Shown here: one piece after another, positions 7,710-16,423 of the stretch | Layout of the letters: every line of letters starts with the position of its first letter | Numbering within the stretch: the first letter of the stretch is position 1 | Origin: JAFMJV01 sp963814315 | GTDB taxonomy: Bacteria > Chloroflexota > Limnocylindria > Limnocylindrales > CSP1-4 | Direction of reading: 5' to 3' | Length of the DNA: 64,000 nt | NCBI GenBank assembly: GCA_963814315.1 | Contig: CAWFCG010000003.1 | Span: 186,001-250,000, forward strand | Notes under the pieces: model-generated | Database searches by the model: none | What the model was told of the DNA's origin: nothing | What the model saw: only the letters and a program-made list of their open reading frames with translations | Program-made: the position numbers and the translations under genes

Positions 7710-9212
7710 GTGTCAGCATTGGCCGCCGTGACAGAGGGGCCGAACCGAAAGCCAGCCAGCGCGGCGTCGTCGAACGACGCCGCGACCCGATTCGACCCAC
7801 CTGAACTCGCCGTCGCGGCACGCGGTCGGCTGATCTGCGCCGGTCGGCCGACGGCCAGTGGGGCGGCGGTCGACTCGCGTCTTGTCCACGACGGGGACAT
7901 CTTCTTCGCACTGCGCGGCGAACGCACCGATGGTCACAGATTCCTTGAAGATGCCGTCGCCGCGGGTGCGGCAGCGCTGGTCGTCAGCGAGGAGTTGCCG
8001 GCCGAGCGCCTCGCCGCCTTGACGACCGGCGAGCGCGTCTCGATCGTTCGCGTCGATGACACGGCGGGCGCGCTGCGTTCCGTGGCGGCCATCTACCGCG
8101 ACCGATTCGACCCGCTGGTGATCGGCATCACCGGCTCGCTGGCCAAGACATCGACCAAGGAGCAGGTCGCCGAGGTACTCTCCGAGGACTTCACCGTCCT
8201 GCGCAACCCCGCCAACTGGAACAACGAGATCGGGCTGCCCATGACGTTGCTGCGGCTGCGTCCTGAACACCAGGTCGCGGTGCTCGAGATGGGTCTCTAC
8301 ACCACTGGCGAGATCGCCCTGCTGGCCCGATTGGCTCGCCCGTCCATCGGTGTCGTGACCGCGGTGCGCGGTGTCCACCTCTCGCGGGCCGGCTCCATCG
8401 GAGCCATCGAGGCCGGCAAGCGCGAGCTGGTCGAGGCGCTGCCGGGCGATGGCTGGGCCATCCTCAACGCCGACGATGCCCGAGTGCGTTCCATGGCGTC
8501 GGCCACGCCGGCGCGGGTGCTGACGTACGGCTTCAGCGACGGTGCTGACGTGCGGGCCGCCGAGGTGCGCTCGCTGGGAGTCGATGGCATGCGCTTCGAG
8601 TTGCGACTCGCCGGCGGCCCACATCTCCCGAGGGGCAACTTCGACGTCATCACGCCTGTACTCGGTCGTCATGGTGTCCACAATGCGCTCGCGGCTGCGG
8701 CTGTGGCGATGTGTGCCGGCATGGACGCCGTCGATATCGTGCGCGGGCTCGGCCGCACGTTCACGATGCCGCACCGCTCGCAGCTGCGCCGGGCCGGCAG
8801 CTGGACCATCCTCGACGACTCCTACAATGCCTCGCCCGACGCGGTCCTGGCGGCTCTGGGTCTGCTCGCAGATCTGCCGGGCCGGCGCATCGCCGTCCTG
8901 GGCGAGATGCTCGAGCTGGGAGACGCTGCGGAGGCTGAGCACCTTCGCGTTGGGGAGGGGGCAGCTGACGTGGCCGAGCAGCTGGTGGTCGTAGGCGCCG
9001 GCGCGACTGGCATCGCCCAGGGCGCTTTGAACGCGCGCATGCCTGCCGCCCGCATCCACACCGTGGCCGACCGGGACGAAGCACTCGCCATCCTGCTGGC
9101 GGAACTGCGCGACGGTGACACCATCCTGGTGAAGGCGTCCCGTGGTGCCGAGCTGGACCTGTTGGTCGATCGACTGGTGCTCGCAGCCGCGGCTGGAGAG
9201 CGTCGGACGTGA
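7710..9212 (+). CDS. murF: UDP-N-acetylmuramoyl-tripeptide--D-alanyl-D-alanine ligase
   Basis: MurF adds D-Ala-D-Ala to the UDP-MurNAc-tripeptide. The 500-residue protein has the N-terminal substrate domain (VDSRLVHDGDIFFALRGER), the central ATPase domain with NPANWNNEIGLP and the C-terminal domain with LDDSYNASPDAV and ILVKASRG. All are MurF rather than MurE signatures. The P-loop reads TGSLAKTST, with Ala145 where the family has Gly before Lys146. The start is GTG at 7710. murE, normally just upstream, is not present. The final bases overlap the mraY GTG. Confidence 0.93.
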   Translation: MSALAAVTEGPNRKPASAASSNDAATRFDPPELAVAARGRLICAGRPTASGAAVDSRLVHDGDIFFALRGERTDGHRFLEDAVAAGAAALVVSEELPAERLAALTTGERVSIVRVDDTAGALRSVAAIYRDRFDPLVIGITGSLAKTSTKEQVAEVLSEDFTVLRNPANWNNEIGLPMTLLRLRPEHQVAVLEMGLYTTGEIALLARLARPSIGVVTAVRGVHLSRAGSIGAIEAGKRELVEALPGDGWAILNADDARVRSMASATPARVLTYGFSDGADVRAAEVRSLGVDGMRFELRLAGGPHLPRGNFDVITPVLGRHGVHNALAAAAVAMCAGMDAVDIVRGLGRTFTMPHRSQLRRAGSWTILDDSYNASPDAVLAALGLLADLPGRRIAVLGEMLELGDAAEAEHLRVGEGAADVAEQLVVVGAGATGIAQGALNARMPAARIHTVADRDEALAILLAELRDGDTILVKASRGAELDLLVDRLVLAAAAGERRT

Positions 9213-10198
9213 GCGGCGGCGACTCCATCGTCCAGGCGATCCTGCTGGCGTTCGCCGTGGTAGTCGTCCTGATGCCGGCCTTCATCCGGCTGCTGAAGCG
9301 CCTGGGCATGGGCAAGCGCATCCGGCCCGAGGGCCCTGAGACCCACTATGTCAAGGAAGGCACGCCCACCATGGGTGGCCTGCTCATCGTGGTCGTGGTC
9401 ATCGGCATCGCCGCCGTCCTTGAGCTCACCACGCATGACTTTCTGGACGGTTCGACCTTCGCGCCGCTGGCGACCCTAGCACTGGTGGGTGCGCTGGGTA
9501 CCGCCGACGACTGGCTCAACGCCCGCACCGGCGACGGCATCAGCGCCACCCAGAAGCTGCTGTGGCAGTCGGTGGTCGGTGGCGTGGCGGCCTGGCAGAT
9601 TCAGGACACCTACCAGATCACCAATATCGTGGTGCCCTTCATGGGCGCGGTGGCCATCCATCCCGTCGTCTACATCCTCATCGCCGCCTTCGCCATCGTC
9701 GCGACCAGCAACGCGGTCAACATCACCGACGGCCTCGATGGGCTTTCGGGCGGCACGCTGATCTTCGCCTTCACCGGCTATATGGTCATCGCTGCCACGT
9801 TCGGCCAGCCCAACCTGGCGGTCGTCTGCGCCCTCATCATCGGGGCCATCACCGCGTTCCTCTGGTTCAACGTGCATCCCGCACAGATCTTCATGGGTGA
9901 TTCGGGTGCCCTGGCGCTCGGCGCCACGCTGGCGGTGACAGCACTCATCACCGGCCAGGTCCTGCTGCTGCCGCTCATCGGCCTGGTCTTCGTGATGGAG
10001 ACAGGCTCGGACATCCTGCAGATCGCGTCGGTCAAGTTGCGCGGCAAGCGGCTCTTCCGGATGGCGCCACTGCACCATCACTTCGAGCTGGTGGGCTGGG
10101 ACGAGGAGAAGATCACTCTGCGGTTCTGGATCATCGGCGCGCTCGCGGCGCTGGTGGGCGTGGCCTTCTACATGGCCACGGTCGGGCGGCTGGGCTGA
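9209..10198 (+). CDS. mraY: Phospho-N-acetylmuramoyl-pentapeptide transferase
   Basis: MraY moves phospho-MurNAc-pentapeptide onto undecaprenyl phosphate to make lipid I. The 329-residue, roughly ten-helix membrane protein has the expected motifs: GTPTMGG near residue 50, the DDW aspartates in GTADDWLN, NAVNITDGLDGLSGG, FMGDSGALALG, and the MAPLHHHFE histidines near the C-terminus. The start is GTG, overlapping murF, and the TGA overlaps the murD ATG. Confidence 0.96.
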   Translation: MSGGDSIVQAILLAFAVVVVLMPAFIRLLKRLGMGKRIRPEGPETHYVKEGTPTMGGLLIVVVVIGIAAVLELTTHDFLDGSTFAPLATLALVGALGTADDWLNARTGDGISATQKLLWQSVVGGVAAWQIQDTYQITNIVVPFMGAVAIHPVVYILIAAFAIVATSNAVNITDGLDGLSGGTLIFAFTGYMVIAATFGQPNLAVVCALIIGAITAFLWFNVHPAQIFMGDSGALALGATLAVTALITGQVLLLPLIGLVFVMETGSDILQIASVKLRGKRLFRMAPLHHHFELVGWDEEKITLRFWIIGALAALVGVAFYMATVGRLG

Positions 10199-11691
10199 TG
10201 CGGATGGCCACGTCCTCAGTGTCCGTGATCGACCTTCAGCGCTTGGATCTGGATGCCTTCGAGGGGCAGCCGGTGGCGGTGCTGGGCCTGGCGCGCAGTG
10301 GTCTGGCGCTGACTCGCTTCCTCATGGACCGGGGCGCCAGCGTCACCGTCTACGACGGTCGTCCGGCCGACACCCTCACTGAAGCGCTCGGAGCCTTGGG
10401 CGGCCGTCGGCCGCGGCTGTTGCTGGGTCCGGAGGTCGACCCGCGAGAGGCCCTCGCTGGACAGGCGCTCATCTGCACCTCGCCTTCGGTGAGTAGCCGC
10501 TATCCCACGACCGAGCCGCGCCTCCGGGCTGCCCTTGCCCAGGTCGAAGCGCTGGGTCGCATCCCGGTCGTGAGCGAGGTCGACCTGTTCCTGCGGCTGT
10601 GTCCGGCAAGGACCGTGGGCGTGACCGGCACCAAGGGCAAGACCACCACCAGCTCATTGGTGGCGGCGGTCCTGGCCCGCGGCGAGGCTCCGGTCGCGCT
10701 CGGTGGGAACATCGGCATCCCACTCATCGAGCGGCTGCCGGACCTTGGCCCCCACGACCGCGTGGTGCTGGAGCTATCCGAGCTGCAGCTGCCGACACTG
10801 TCGCGCGGGACCGATGTCGCGGTCTACACGCATGTGACGTCCGACCACCTGGACCGCCATGGGTCACTGGCGGCGTACCAGTCGGTCAAACGACGGCTGG
10901 CCGAGCTGCTGCCGGCCGATGGCGTCCTGGTGCGCAACGATGACGACCCGATGGTGTCGACCTATCTCGCTCCGCCCGGCCGGCGCACGGTGACGTATGC
11001 GCGATCGGCACCCGCCAGCGATGGCGTCGGCGTCGTGGATGGCTGGATCGTGGTTGGGGATGACCTGGTGGGACCGGGTGGCGAGCGACGCATCCTGGCG
11101 CTGGCGGACATCCCCCTGCCCGGCGCGCACAGCATCTCCAACGTGTTGGCCGCGGTCGCCGTGGGGCTGCTCCTCGACATCGATCCTGCGGCCATCGCCG
11201 ACGCCGTGCATTCCTTCAGTGGTGTCGAGCATCGCCTGGAGCCGGTGGCCGAGGTGGCCGGTGTCCGTTATATCAACGACTCCCAGGGCACGCAGCCCGA
11301 CGCCGTCATCGCCGCGCTCCACGCCTTCGAGCGGCCCTTGGTGCTGATCGCCGGCGGTCGGGCCAAGGGCAACCCCATCGATGCCCTGGCGGCGGTCGTG
11401 GCGGCTCGTGCTACGGCCGTGGTGCTCATCGGTGAGACGGCCGACGAGATGGCGGCTGCCTTCGCGACCGCCGGGTCGAGACGTATCGAGCGAGCGTCCT
11501 CGATGGATGAGGCCGTCAGCGTCGCCACTGCCATCGCCTGCGAGGAGACGCCGTCGACCGTGCTGCTCAGTCCGGCCGCCGCCTCGTTTGACATGTTCCG
11601 CGACTACGCGGCGCGTGGGGCTGCGTTCAAGGCCGCTGTGGCACGCCTCGCGGCCGAGGCGAAGCACGCGGCGGCCGAGGGGGCACGCTGA
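10198..11691 (+). CDS. murD: UDP-N-acetylmuramoylalanine--D-glutamate ligase
   Basis: MurD adds D-Glu to UDP-MurNAc-L-Ala. The protein (497 residues) has the N-terminal Rossmann-like domain (VAVLGLARSGLALTRFL), the ATP P-loop GVTGTKGKTTTSSL, the HVTSDHLDRHGS motif, and the C-terminal GVEHRLEPV and YINDSQGTQPDAV motifs. The latter usually reads NDSKATN, so the Gln-Gly-Thr variant is mild. It overlaps mraY and ftsW at TGATG junctions. Confidence 0.94.
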   Translation: MRMATSSVSVIDLQRLDLDAFEGQPVAVLGLARSGLALTRFLMDRGASVTVYDGRPADTLTEALGALGGRRPRLLLGPEVDPREALAGQALICTSPSVSSRYPTTEPRLRAALAQVEALGRIPVVSEVDLFLRLCPARTVGVTGTKGKTTTSSLVAAVLARGEAPVALGGNIGIPLIERLPDLGPHDRVVLELSELQLPTLSRGTDVAVYTHVTSDHLDRHGSLAAYQSVKRRLAELLPADGVLVRNDDDPMVSTYLAPPGRRTVTYARSAPASDGVGVVDGWIVVGDDLVGPGGERRILALADIPLPGAHSISNVLAAVAVGLLLDIDPAAIADAVHSFSGVEHRLEPVAEVAGVRYINDSQGTQPDAVIAALHAFERPLVLIAGGRAKGNPIDALAAVVAARATAVVLIGETADEMAAAFATAGSRRIERASSMDEAVSVATAIACEETPSTVLLSPAAASFDMFRDYAARGAAFKAAVARLAAEAKHAAAEGAR

Positions 11692-13190
11692 TGGAGGCCC
11701 TCCGTTTCCCCTGGGACGATGACCCCCGCCGTGAAGTGGCGCCGAGTGCGTTCCGCCCGCGCAAGTCGCGGTCGGCAGTCACTGGCCGATCGCAGGTCTC
11801 CAGACCGTCTTCACGCCGTACCGACGACCGCATCTGGCGCCCTGGTGTCACAGGTCCATCCCGCCCCACGCCGCCTCCTCCTCCAGCCACTCGCGGTGGA
11901 CACGCCTCGCGCGACACCTCTCGCGAGGCGAATCGCGATCGAGCCGCCGGCCGCGTGGTGCAGGGTCCGCAGCGCGAGCGCCACGAGCCCGACTACCTGC
12001 TGATGGTGGTGACGGTCGCGCTCACGGCCATCGGCATCCTGATGGTCTACTCCAGCGGTGGCCACCAGGCGGTCATGGAGGGCGGCAGCGTCTTCGATGC
12101 CATCGCCGATCAACTCGGCTGGGCACTATTCGGCGGCCTGGTCTTGCTGGCGGTGATGCGCATCGACTATCGCTATTGGCGATCGTTCTCCATCCTCGGC
12201 ATCGTCGTGGCGCTGGTGTTGCTGGTGCTGGTCATCGGCCCCAGCATCCCGCCGTTGCTGGAGCCTCTCACCATCAACGGCGCCACGCGCTGGTTGCGCA
12301 TCGGCGGCTTGCCCTCGTTCCAGCCGAGTGAATTCGCCAAGATCGCCCTGGTCATCTTCGCGGCCCATTGGCTCACGACCCGTGGCAAGGAAGTGAGCTC
12401 GTTCCGTCGCGGACTGCTGCCCTTCACCATCGTGGTGGGCATGTTGGCGGCGCTGATCGCGGTGGAGCCGGACCTCGGTGGGACCGGCGTGCTGCTGCTG
12501 ACCGCGTTCTCGATGTTCTTCGTCGCCGGGGGGAGCCTGTGGAAGATGGCGACGTTGGCGCCACTGGGTGCTGCGGCCGTGGCCGGGTTCGTGATGGTGA
12601 AGCCGTACATGATGGAGCGTATCCAGATCTGGCAGGACCCCTTCAAGTACGGCACCGATGAGGGCTACCAGACGGTGCAGGGGCTGAAGGCGCTCGCGCT
12701 CGGCGGCGTCGGCGGGCAGGGACTGGGTGTCAGCCAGCAGCCCACCGGCGTGCGCATCCCCGCGGCAGAGAACGACTTCATCTTCGCGGTGCTGGGACAG
12801 GAGCTGGGGCTCCTCGGGGGCCTCGTGGTCATCGCGCTCTTCCTGCTGCTGGCCTGGCGCGGCATGCGCGTGGCCATGAATGCCCCCGACACCTTCGGCG
12901 GTCTGTTGGCCCTGGGCATCACCGCCTGGCTAACCTTTCAGGCGCTCATCAACATCGCCGTCGTGGTCAACCTCATCCCCATGAGTGGCATGCCGCTGCC
13001 GTTCGTGAGCAAGGGCGGCACCTCGTTGGTGGTCGTTCTGGCTGCCGTAGGTATCCTTCTGTCCATCTCCCGAGAGACCACTAGCCGAGGTGACAGCGCG
13101 CATGAGGATCCTCATCGCGGCGGGGGGCACAGGCGGCCACATCTATCCCGCGTTGGCCGTGGTGACCCGTCTGCGAAGTCGTCTGCCTGA
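11691..13190 (+). CDS. ftsW: Septal peptidoglycan polymerase FtsW
   Basis: This is a SEDS-family glycosyltransferase that polymerises lipid II with its partner FtsI. After a 100-residue Arg/Pro/Ser-rich cytoplasmic tail come about ten membrane helices. Family signatures include GATRWLRIGG, FQPSEFAKIALVIF, AVEPDLGGTGVLL, AENDFIFAVLGQELGLLGG and the final GMPLPFVSKGGTSL. The conserved domain ends near residue 460 (about 13070). The frame then runs on for about 35 hydrophilic residues, reading through the start of murG, an overlap of about 100 bases. The start ATG overlaps the murD stop. Confidence 0.95.
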   Translation: MEALRFPWDDDPRREVAPSAFRPRKSRSAVTGRSQVSRPSSRRTDDRIWRPGVTGPSRPTPPPPPATRGGHASRDTSREANRDRAAGRVVQGPQRERHEPDYLLMVVTVALTAIGILMVYSSGGHQAVMEGGSVFDAIADQLGWALFGGLVLLAVMRIDYRYWRSFSILGIVVALVLLVLVIGPSIPPLLEPLTINGATRWLRIGGLPSFQPSEFAKIALVIFAAHWLTTRGKEVSSFRRGLLPFTIVVGMLAALIAVEPDLGGTGVLLLTAFSMFFVAGGSLWKMATLAPLGAAAVAGFVMVKPYMMERIQIWQDPFKYGTDEGYQTVQGLKALALGGVGGQGLGVSQQPTGVRIPAAENDFIFAVLGQELGLLGGLVVIALFLLLAWRGMRVAMNAPDTFGGLLALGITAWLTFQALINIAVVVNLIPMSGMPLPFVSKGGTSLVVVLAAVGILLSISRETTSRGDSAHEDPHRGGGHRRPHLSRVGRGDPSAKSSA

Positions 13191-14241
13191 CCTCGAGTTG
13201 CGCTGGTTGGGCGGACGCCGCGGCCTCGAGAGCGACATCGTCCCGGCTGCGGGCCTCCCGCTCGATCGCCTCTGGCTGCGCTCGCTGCGGAGCGTGGACG
13301 CCTCGATCAACACCATTCTTGATCCACTGCGATTGGCCGCATCGCTGCCAGAGGCGTTCTTCAAGTTGCTGCGCTGGCGGCCCGATGTCATCTATACCAC
13401 CGGTGGGTATGTGGCCATCCCGGTGCTGGCCGCTGCCGCTGCGCTGCGTATCCCCACGCTGCTGTGGGAGGGCAACCAGGTGCCCGGTCGCAGCGTCCGC
13501 CTGAGCGCCCGACTAGCCACCGCGCGAGCGGTGACCTTCGCCGCCACGCGCGACCGCCTGCCCGCCCCCACGCTGGTCACCGGCACTCCCATCCGTCAAC
13601 TGGCCGGCCAGGAGAAGGCCGGTGCCCGCGCGCGCTTGGGACTGCCCGTCGATGTCCCGGCACTGCTGGTCTTCGGTGGCTCGCAGTCGGTCCGGCGGCT
13701 GAACGACGCCATCGCTGACGCCATCGCCGACCTCGTCGAGCGCTGTTCGGTCGTCCACATCACCGGGCCCGCCGCCATCACTGCAGCCGAGTCCCTGCGT
13801 GACTCATTGCCGGCGCCGCAGCAGGAGCGCTACCGTCCCTTCGCCTTCCTGCGCGACGAGATGGACGCCGCCTTGACGGCAGCCGACCTGCTCGTCGGCC
13901 GCGCCGGTTCCTCGACGCTGGCCGAGGCCGCCGCGGCGGGACTGCCGATGATGGTGGTGCCGTACCCTCACGCGGCAGCGCACCAGCAGGCCAACGCCGC
14001 GGAGATGGTGGCCGCGGGTGCGGCGCTGTTGGTGGCCGACGAGGACCTTGACGGAGACGCACTGCGACGAGCCTGCGACCTGCTCTTCGACGATCGTCTG
14101 GCGGCGATGTCGGTCGCGGCGCGTGGCGTCGGCCGACCTGGCGCGGCGGCGGCCAACACCTGGTTGCTGGAACGGCTGGCCGCACATGCACCACTGCCGA
14201 CCCAGGCCCAGCTCGAGGCGCACCTGAGGGACGACCCGTGA
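13090..14241 (+). CDS. murG: UDP-N-acetylglucosamine--lipid I N-acetylglucosaminyltransferase
   Basis: MurG converts lipid I to lipid II at the inner membrane face. The 383-residue protein begins with MRILIAAGGTGGHIYPALAV, the lipid-I-binding Gly loop. It contains LWEGNQVPG and FGGSQSVRRLN, and ends with the UDP-GlcNAc site GRAGSSTLAEAAAAGLPMMV and HQQANA. Two starts are possible, GTG at 13090 and ATG at 13102. The second gives the classic N-terminus. The gene begins inside the ftsW frame. murC, which usually follows, is missing; murB follows directly with a GTGA overlap. Confidence 0.95.
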   Translation: MTARMRILIAAGGTGGHIYPALAVVTRLRSRLPDLELRWLGGRRGLESDIVPAAGLPLDRLWLRSLRSVDASINTILDPLRLAASLPEAFFKLLRWRPDVIYTTGGYVAIPVLAAAAALRIPTLLWEGNQVPGRSVRLSARLATARAVTFAATRDRLPAPTLVTGTPIRQLAGQEKAGARARLGLPVDVPALLVFGGSQSVRRLNDAIADAIADLVERCSVVHITGPAAITAAESLRDSLPAPQQERYRPFAFLRDEMDAALTAADLLVGRAGSSTLAEAAAAGLPMMVVPYPHAAAHQQANAAEMVAAGAALLVADEDLDGDALRRACDLLFDDRLAAMSVAARGVGRPGAAAANTWLLERLAAHAPLPTQAQLEAHLRDDP

Positions 14242-15248
14242 GCCGGCGCCTGACGAACGATGAGCAGCTCAAGCTGGGTGGCGACATCCAACGACGCCTC
14301 GGTATCAAGACCTCCCGCAACGAGCCTCTGGCGCGCTTCTCGACCATGCGCGTGGGCGGTCCCGCCGACCTCTTCGCGGAGGTGCGCAATCTGTTCGAGC
14401 TGCGCGCCATCGCCCGCTTCGCCCGCTTGCGTGACATCCCCCTGTTCCTCATCGGCCGTGGTTCCGACCTGGTCATCAGCGATGCCGGCATCGGTGGCCT
14501 GGCGGTGGTGGTCCGGCCGGCCGGCCTGCGCATCGAGGGCGAGCAGCTCGTCGCCGAAGCGGGTGTGCAGATGGCCAAGGTCGCGACCCAGGCCAAGATC
14601 GCCGGGCTGTCCGGACTCGAATTCGGCCTGGCCATCCCCGGCACGGTCGGTGGCGCTGTCTGGGCCAACGCCGGCGCGCACGGATCGGACGTGCGAGGCG
14701 TGCTGGCCGAGGCGCTGGTGGTCGATGCGGAGGGTGAGGAGCGGGCACTCGGGCCCGATGCCCTGGGCATGGACTACCGTGAGACACGGCTCAAGCACAG
14801 CTCGCCGGGTCGTCCCGATGTCGTACTGCAGGCGACCTTCGCGCTGCAGCCGGCCAGCTCGGATACCATCGCCGAGCGCCTCGACGAGATCCGCCGCTGG
14901 CGGACGGAACACCAACCCGTCGGCCAGAAGTCGGCTGGCAGCGTCTTCCGCAATCCCGCCGGCGACTCGGCCGGTCGCATCATCGATGAGCTGGGGCTCA
15001 AGGATCGTCGCATCGGAGGTGCCAGCGTGAGTCCCAGACATGCCAACTTCATCGTCAACAGCGGCGGCGCCAGCGCGACCGACGTACGTGCGCTGGGCGA
15101 CCTGGTGCGGGAGATCGTGCGCCGCGAGCGCGGCATCGACCTGCAGTACGAGGTGGAGTTCGTGGGCGACTGGGGTGACGCGGGTGACCGGGACCACGAG
15201 GACGAGGCACAGGACATCGAAGCACAGGACCTAAAGGAGGGGACATGA
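14238..15248 (+). CDS. murB: UDP-N-acetylenolpyruvoylglucosamine reductase
   Basis: MurB is the FAD- and NADPH-dependent reductase that makes UDP-MurNAc. The FAD domain shows LFLIGRGSDLVISD and LEFGLAIPGTVGGAVWANAGAHG. The catalytic Ser lies in KSAGSVFRNP, and the C-terminal Glu in LQYEVEFVGDW. The 336 residues include an acidic tail of about 20 residues after the conserved end. The start is GTG, overlapping the murG stop. A strong AAAGGAGGGG lies inside the last codons and serves the next reading frame. Confidence 0.95.
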   Translation: MSRRLTNDEQLKLGGDIQRRLGIKTSRNEPLARFSTMRVGGPADLFAEVRNLFELRAIARFARLRDIPLFLIGRGSDLVISDAGIGGLAVVVRPAGLRIEGEQLVAEAGVQMAKVATQAKIAGLSGLEFGLAIPGTVGGAVWANAGAHGSDVRGVLAEALVVDAEGEERALGPDALGMDYRETRLKHSSPGRPDVVLQATFALQPASSDTIAERLDEIRRWRTEHQPVGQKSAGSVFRNPAGDSAGRIIDELGLKDRRIGGASVSPRHANFIVNSGGASATDVRALGDLVREIVRRERGIDLQYEVEFVGDWGDAGDRDHEDEAQDIEAQDLKEGT

Positions 15249-15295
15249 CGACCATCGACAGGCGCACGGGCGACCACACCGGAGTCGGTACGTGA
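15245..15295 (+). CDS. Possible 16-residue coupling peptide, or the true start of Ddl
   Basis: An ATG 5 bases after an excellent Shine-Dalgarno (AAAGGAGGGG, about 15233-15242) overlaps the murB stop in ATGA. The frame MTTIDRRTGDHTGVGT then stops in a GTGA overlap with the ddl GTG. It may be a mini-gene coupling murB to ddl translation. Alternatively, it may be the real Ddl N-terminus put out of frame by an indel, given the frameshifts seen later in ddl. Confidence 0.4.
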   Translation: MTTIDRRTGDHTGVGT

Positions 15296-16423
15296 GCTTG
15301 CCGGCCATGGCCATCGCGGTCCTCTTCGGCGGGCCTTCGGCCGAACACGACGTCTCGCTGGTGTCTGGCCGCGCCATCGCCGCGGCACTCGCGGGCGCCG
15401 GCCACGATGTGAGTGGCTGGCTGCTGGACCTCGATGGCGGCTGGTGGCGCCTGCCTGCCGCGGCGCTGGATCCGGCGTTGCCGACCGATGCCTTTCGCGA
15501 TCCGGCCGCCCTTGATGCAGTCGGCCCCTTGCGCGCCGCGGCCGCACTGGAGGCGCTGGCCGACTCTGATCCGCGACCGGTGGTCTTCCCCGCCCTGCAC
15601 GGTCCCTTCGGTGAAGACGGCCAGGTGCAGTCCCTGCTCGAATTGGCCGGCCTCGTCTATTGCGGTGCCGGGCCGGCCGCCTCGGCGATCGGCATGGACA
15701 AGACGCTCTTCAAGCGCGTCTGCGGCACGCTCGAGTTGCCATTGCTGCCGTGGACCGAGGTGCGCGCCCTCGAGTTCGCTGCGGATCCGGCCGATGTAGA
15801 AGCGGGCCTGAAACTGTTCGCGTCAGGATTCGACGACCAGCGACTCATCGTCAAGCCAGCCCGACTCGGCTCCAGCATCGGCATCACCATCGTCCACGAC
15901 ATCTCGCGTGACGCCGACCTGCGCGCCGCGCTCAGCGAAGCCTTCCGATTCGATGACCTCATCATCGTGGAGCCCTACCTCGACCATCCGCGCGAGCTGG
16001 AGACGAGCGTCATGGGCAACACCCGGCTCGACACGGTGGCCTATGGCCCCGGAGAGATCAAGCCCGGTCGCGAGTTCTACGACTACGTGGCCAAGTATCG
16101 GTCGGCTGAGAGCGTCACCGACGCGCAGGCCGATATCGACCCGGAGTTGGCCGAGATCGATCCGTGGCTGCCGCGGTCGAGGTCTACCTCGCAATCGGTG
16201 CCAGCGGCTTCGCGCGCGTGGACATGCTGCTCTCGCCGATGGCATCCCTTACATCAGTGAGGTCAACACCATCCCCGGCTTCACACCCATCAGCCTCTTC
16301 CCGCGCATGACCGCGTCGGGCGGCTACGACTTCAGCGGCACCTGCGAGCGGGTCGTCGAGCTTGCCATCGCACGCGCCGCCGCACGTCCCGTCCGCCACC
16401 TGGTGTCCAGCGACCTGCCGTGA
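15292..16423 (+). CDS. ddl: D-alanine--D-alanine ligase, interrupted by two apparent frameshifts
   Basis: Ddl makes the D-Ala-D-Ala dipeptide used by MurF. The ATP-grasp protein starts IAVLFGGPSAEHDVSLVSG and contains ALHGPFGEDGQVQSLLE, IGMDKTLFK, IVKPARLGSSIGI and the ELETSVMGN region in one frame up to about 16165. The next piece (VEVYLAIGASGFARVDMLL) is in a second frame. The last (ADGIPYISEVNTIPGFTPIS, to the stop at 16423) is in a third. Breaks fall near 16165-16178 and 16228-16236; the second looks like an extra TC. All catalytic blocks are present when frames are joined, so sequence error is more likely than loss of an essential gene. Confidence 0.85.

Noticed and set aside
7713..9059. 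448-codon open frame antisense to murF
   Set aside because: It mirrors murF exactly, is rich in His/Gln/Arg/Asp and has no recognisable motif. This is the usual shadow of a high-GC gene.
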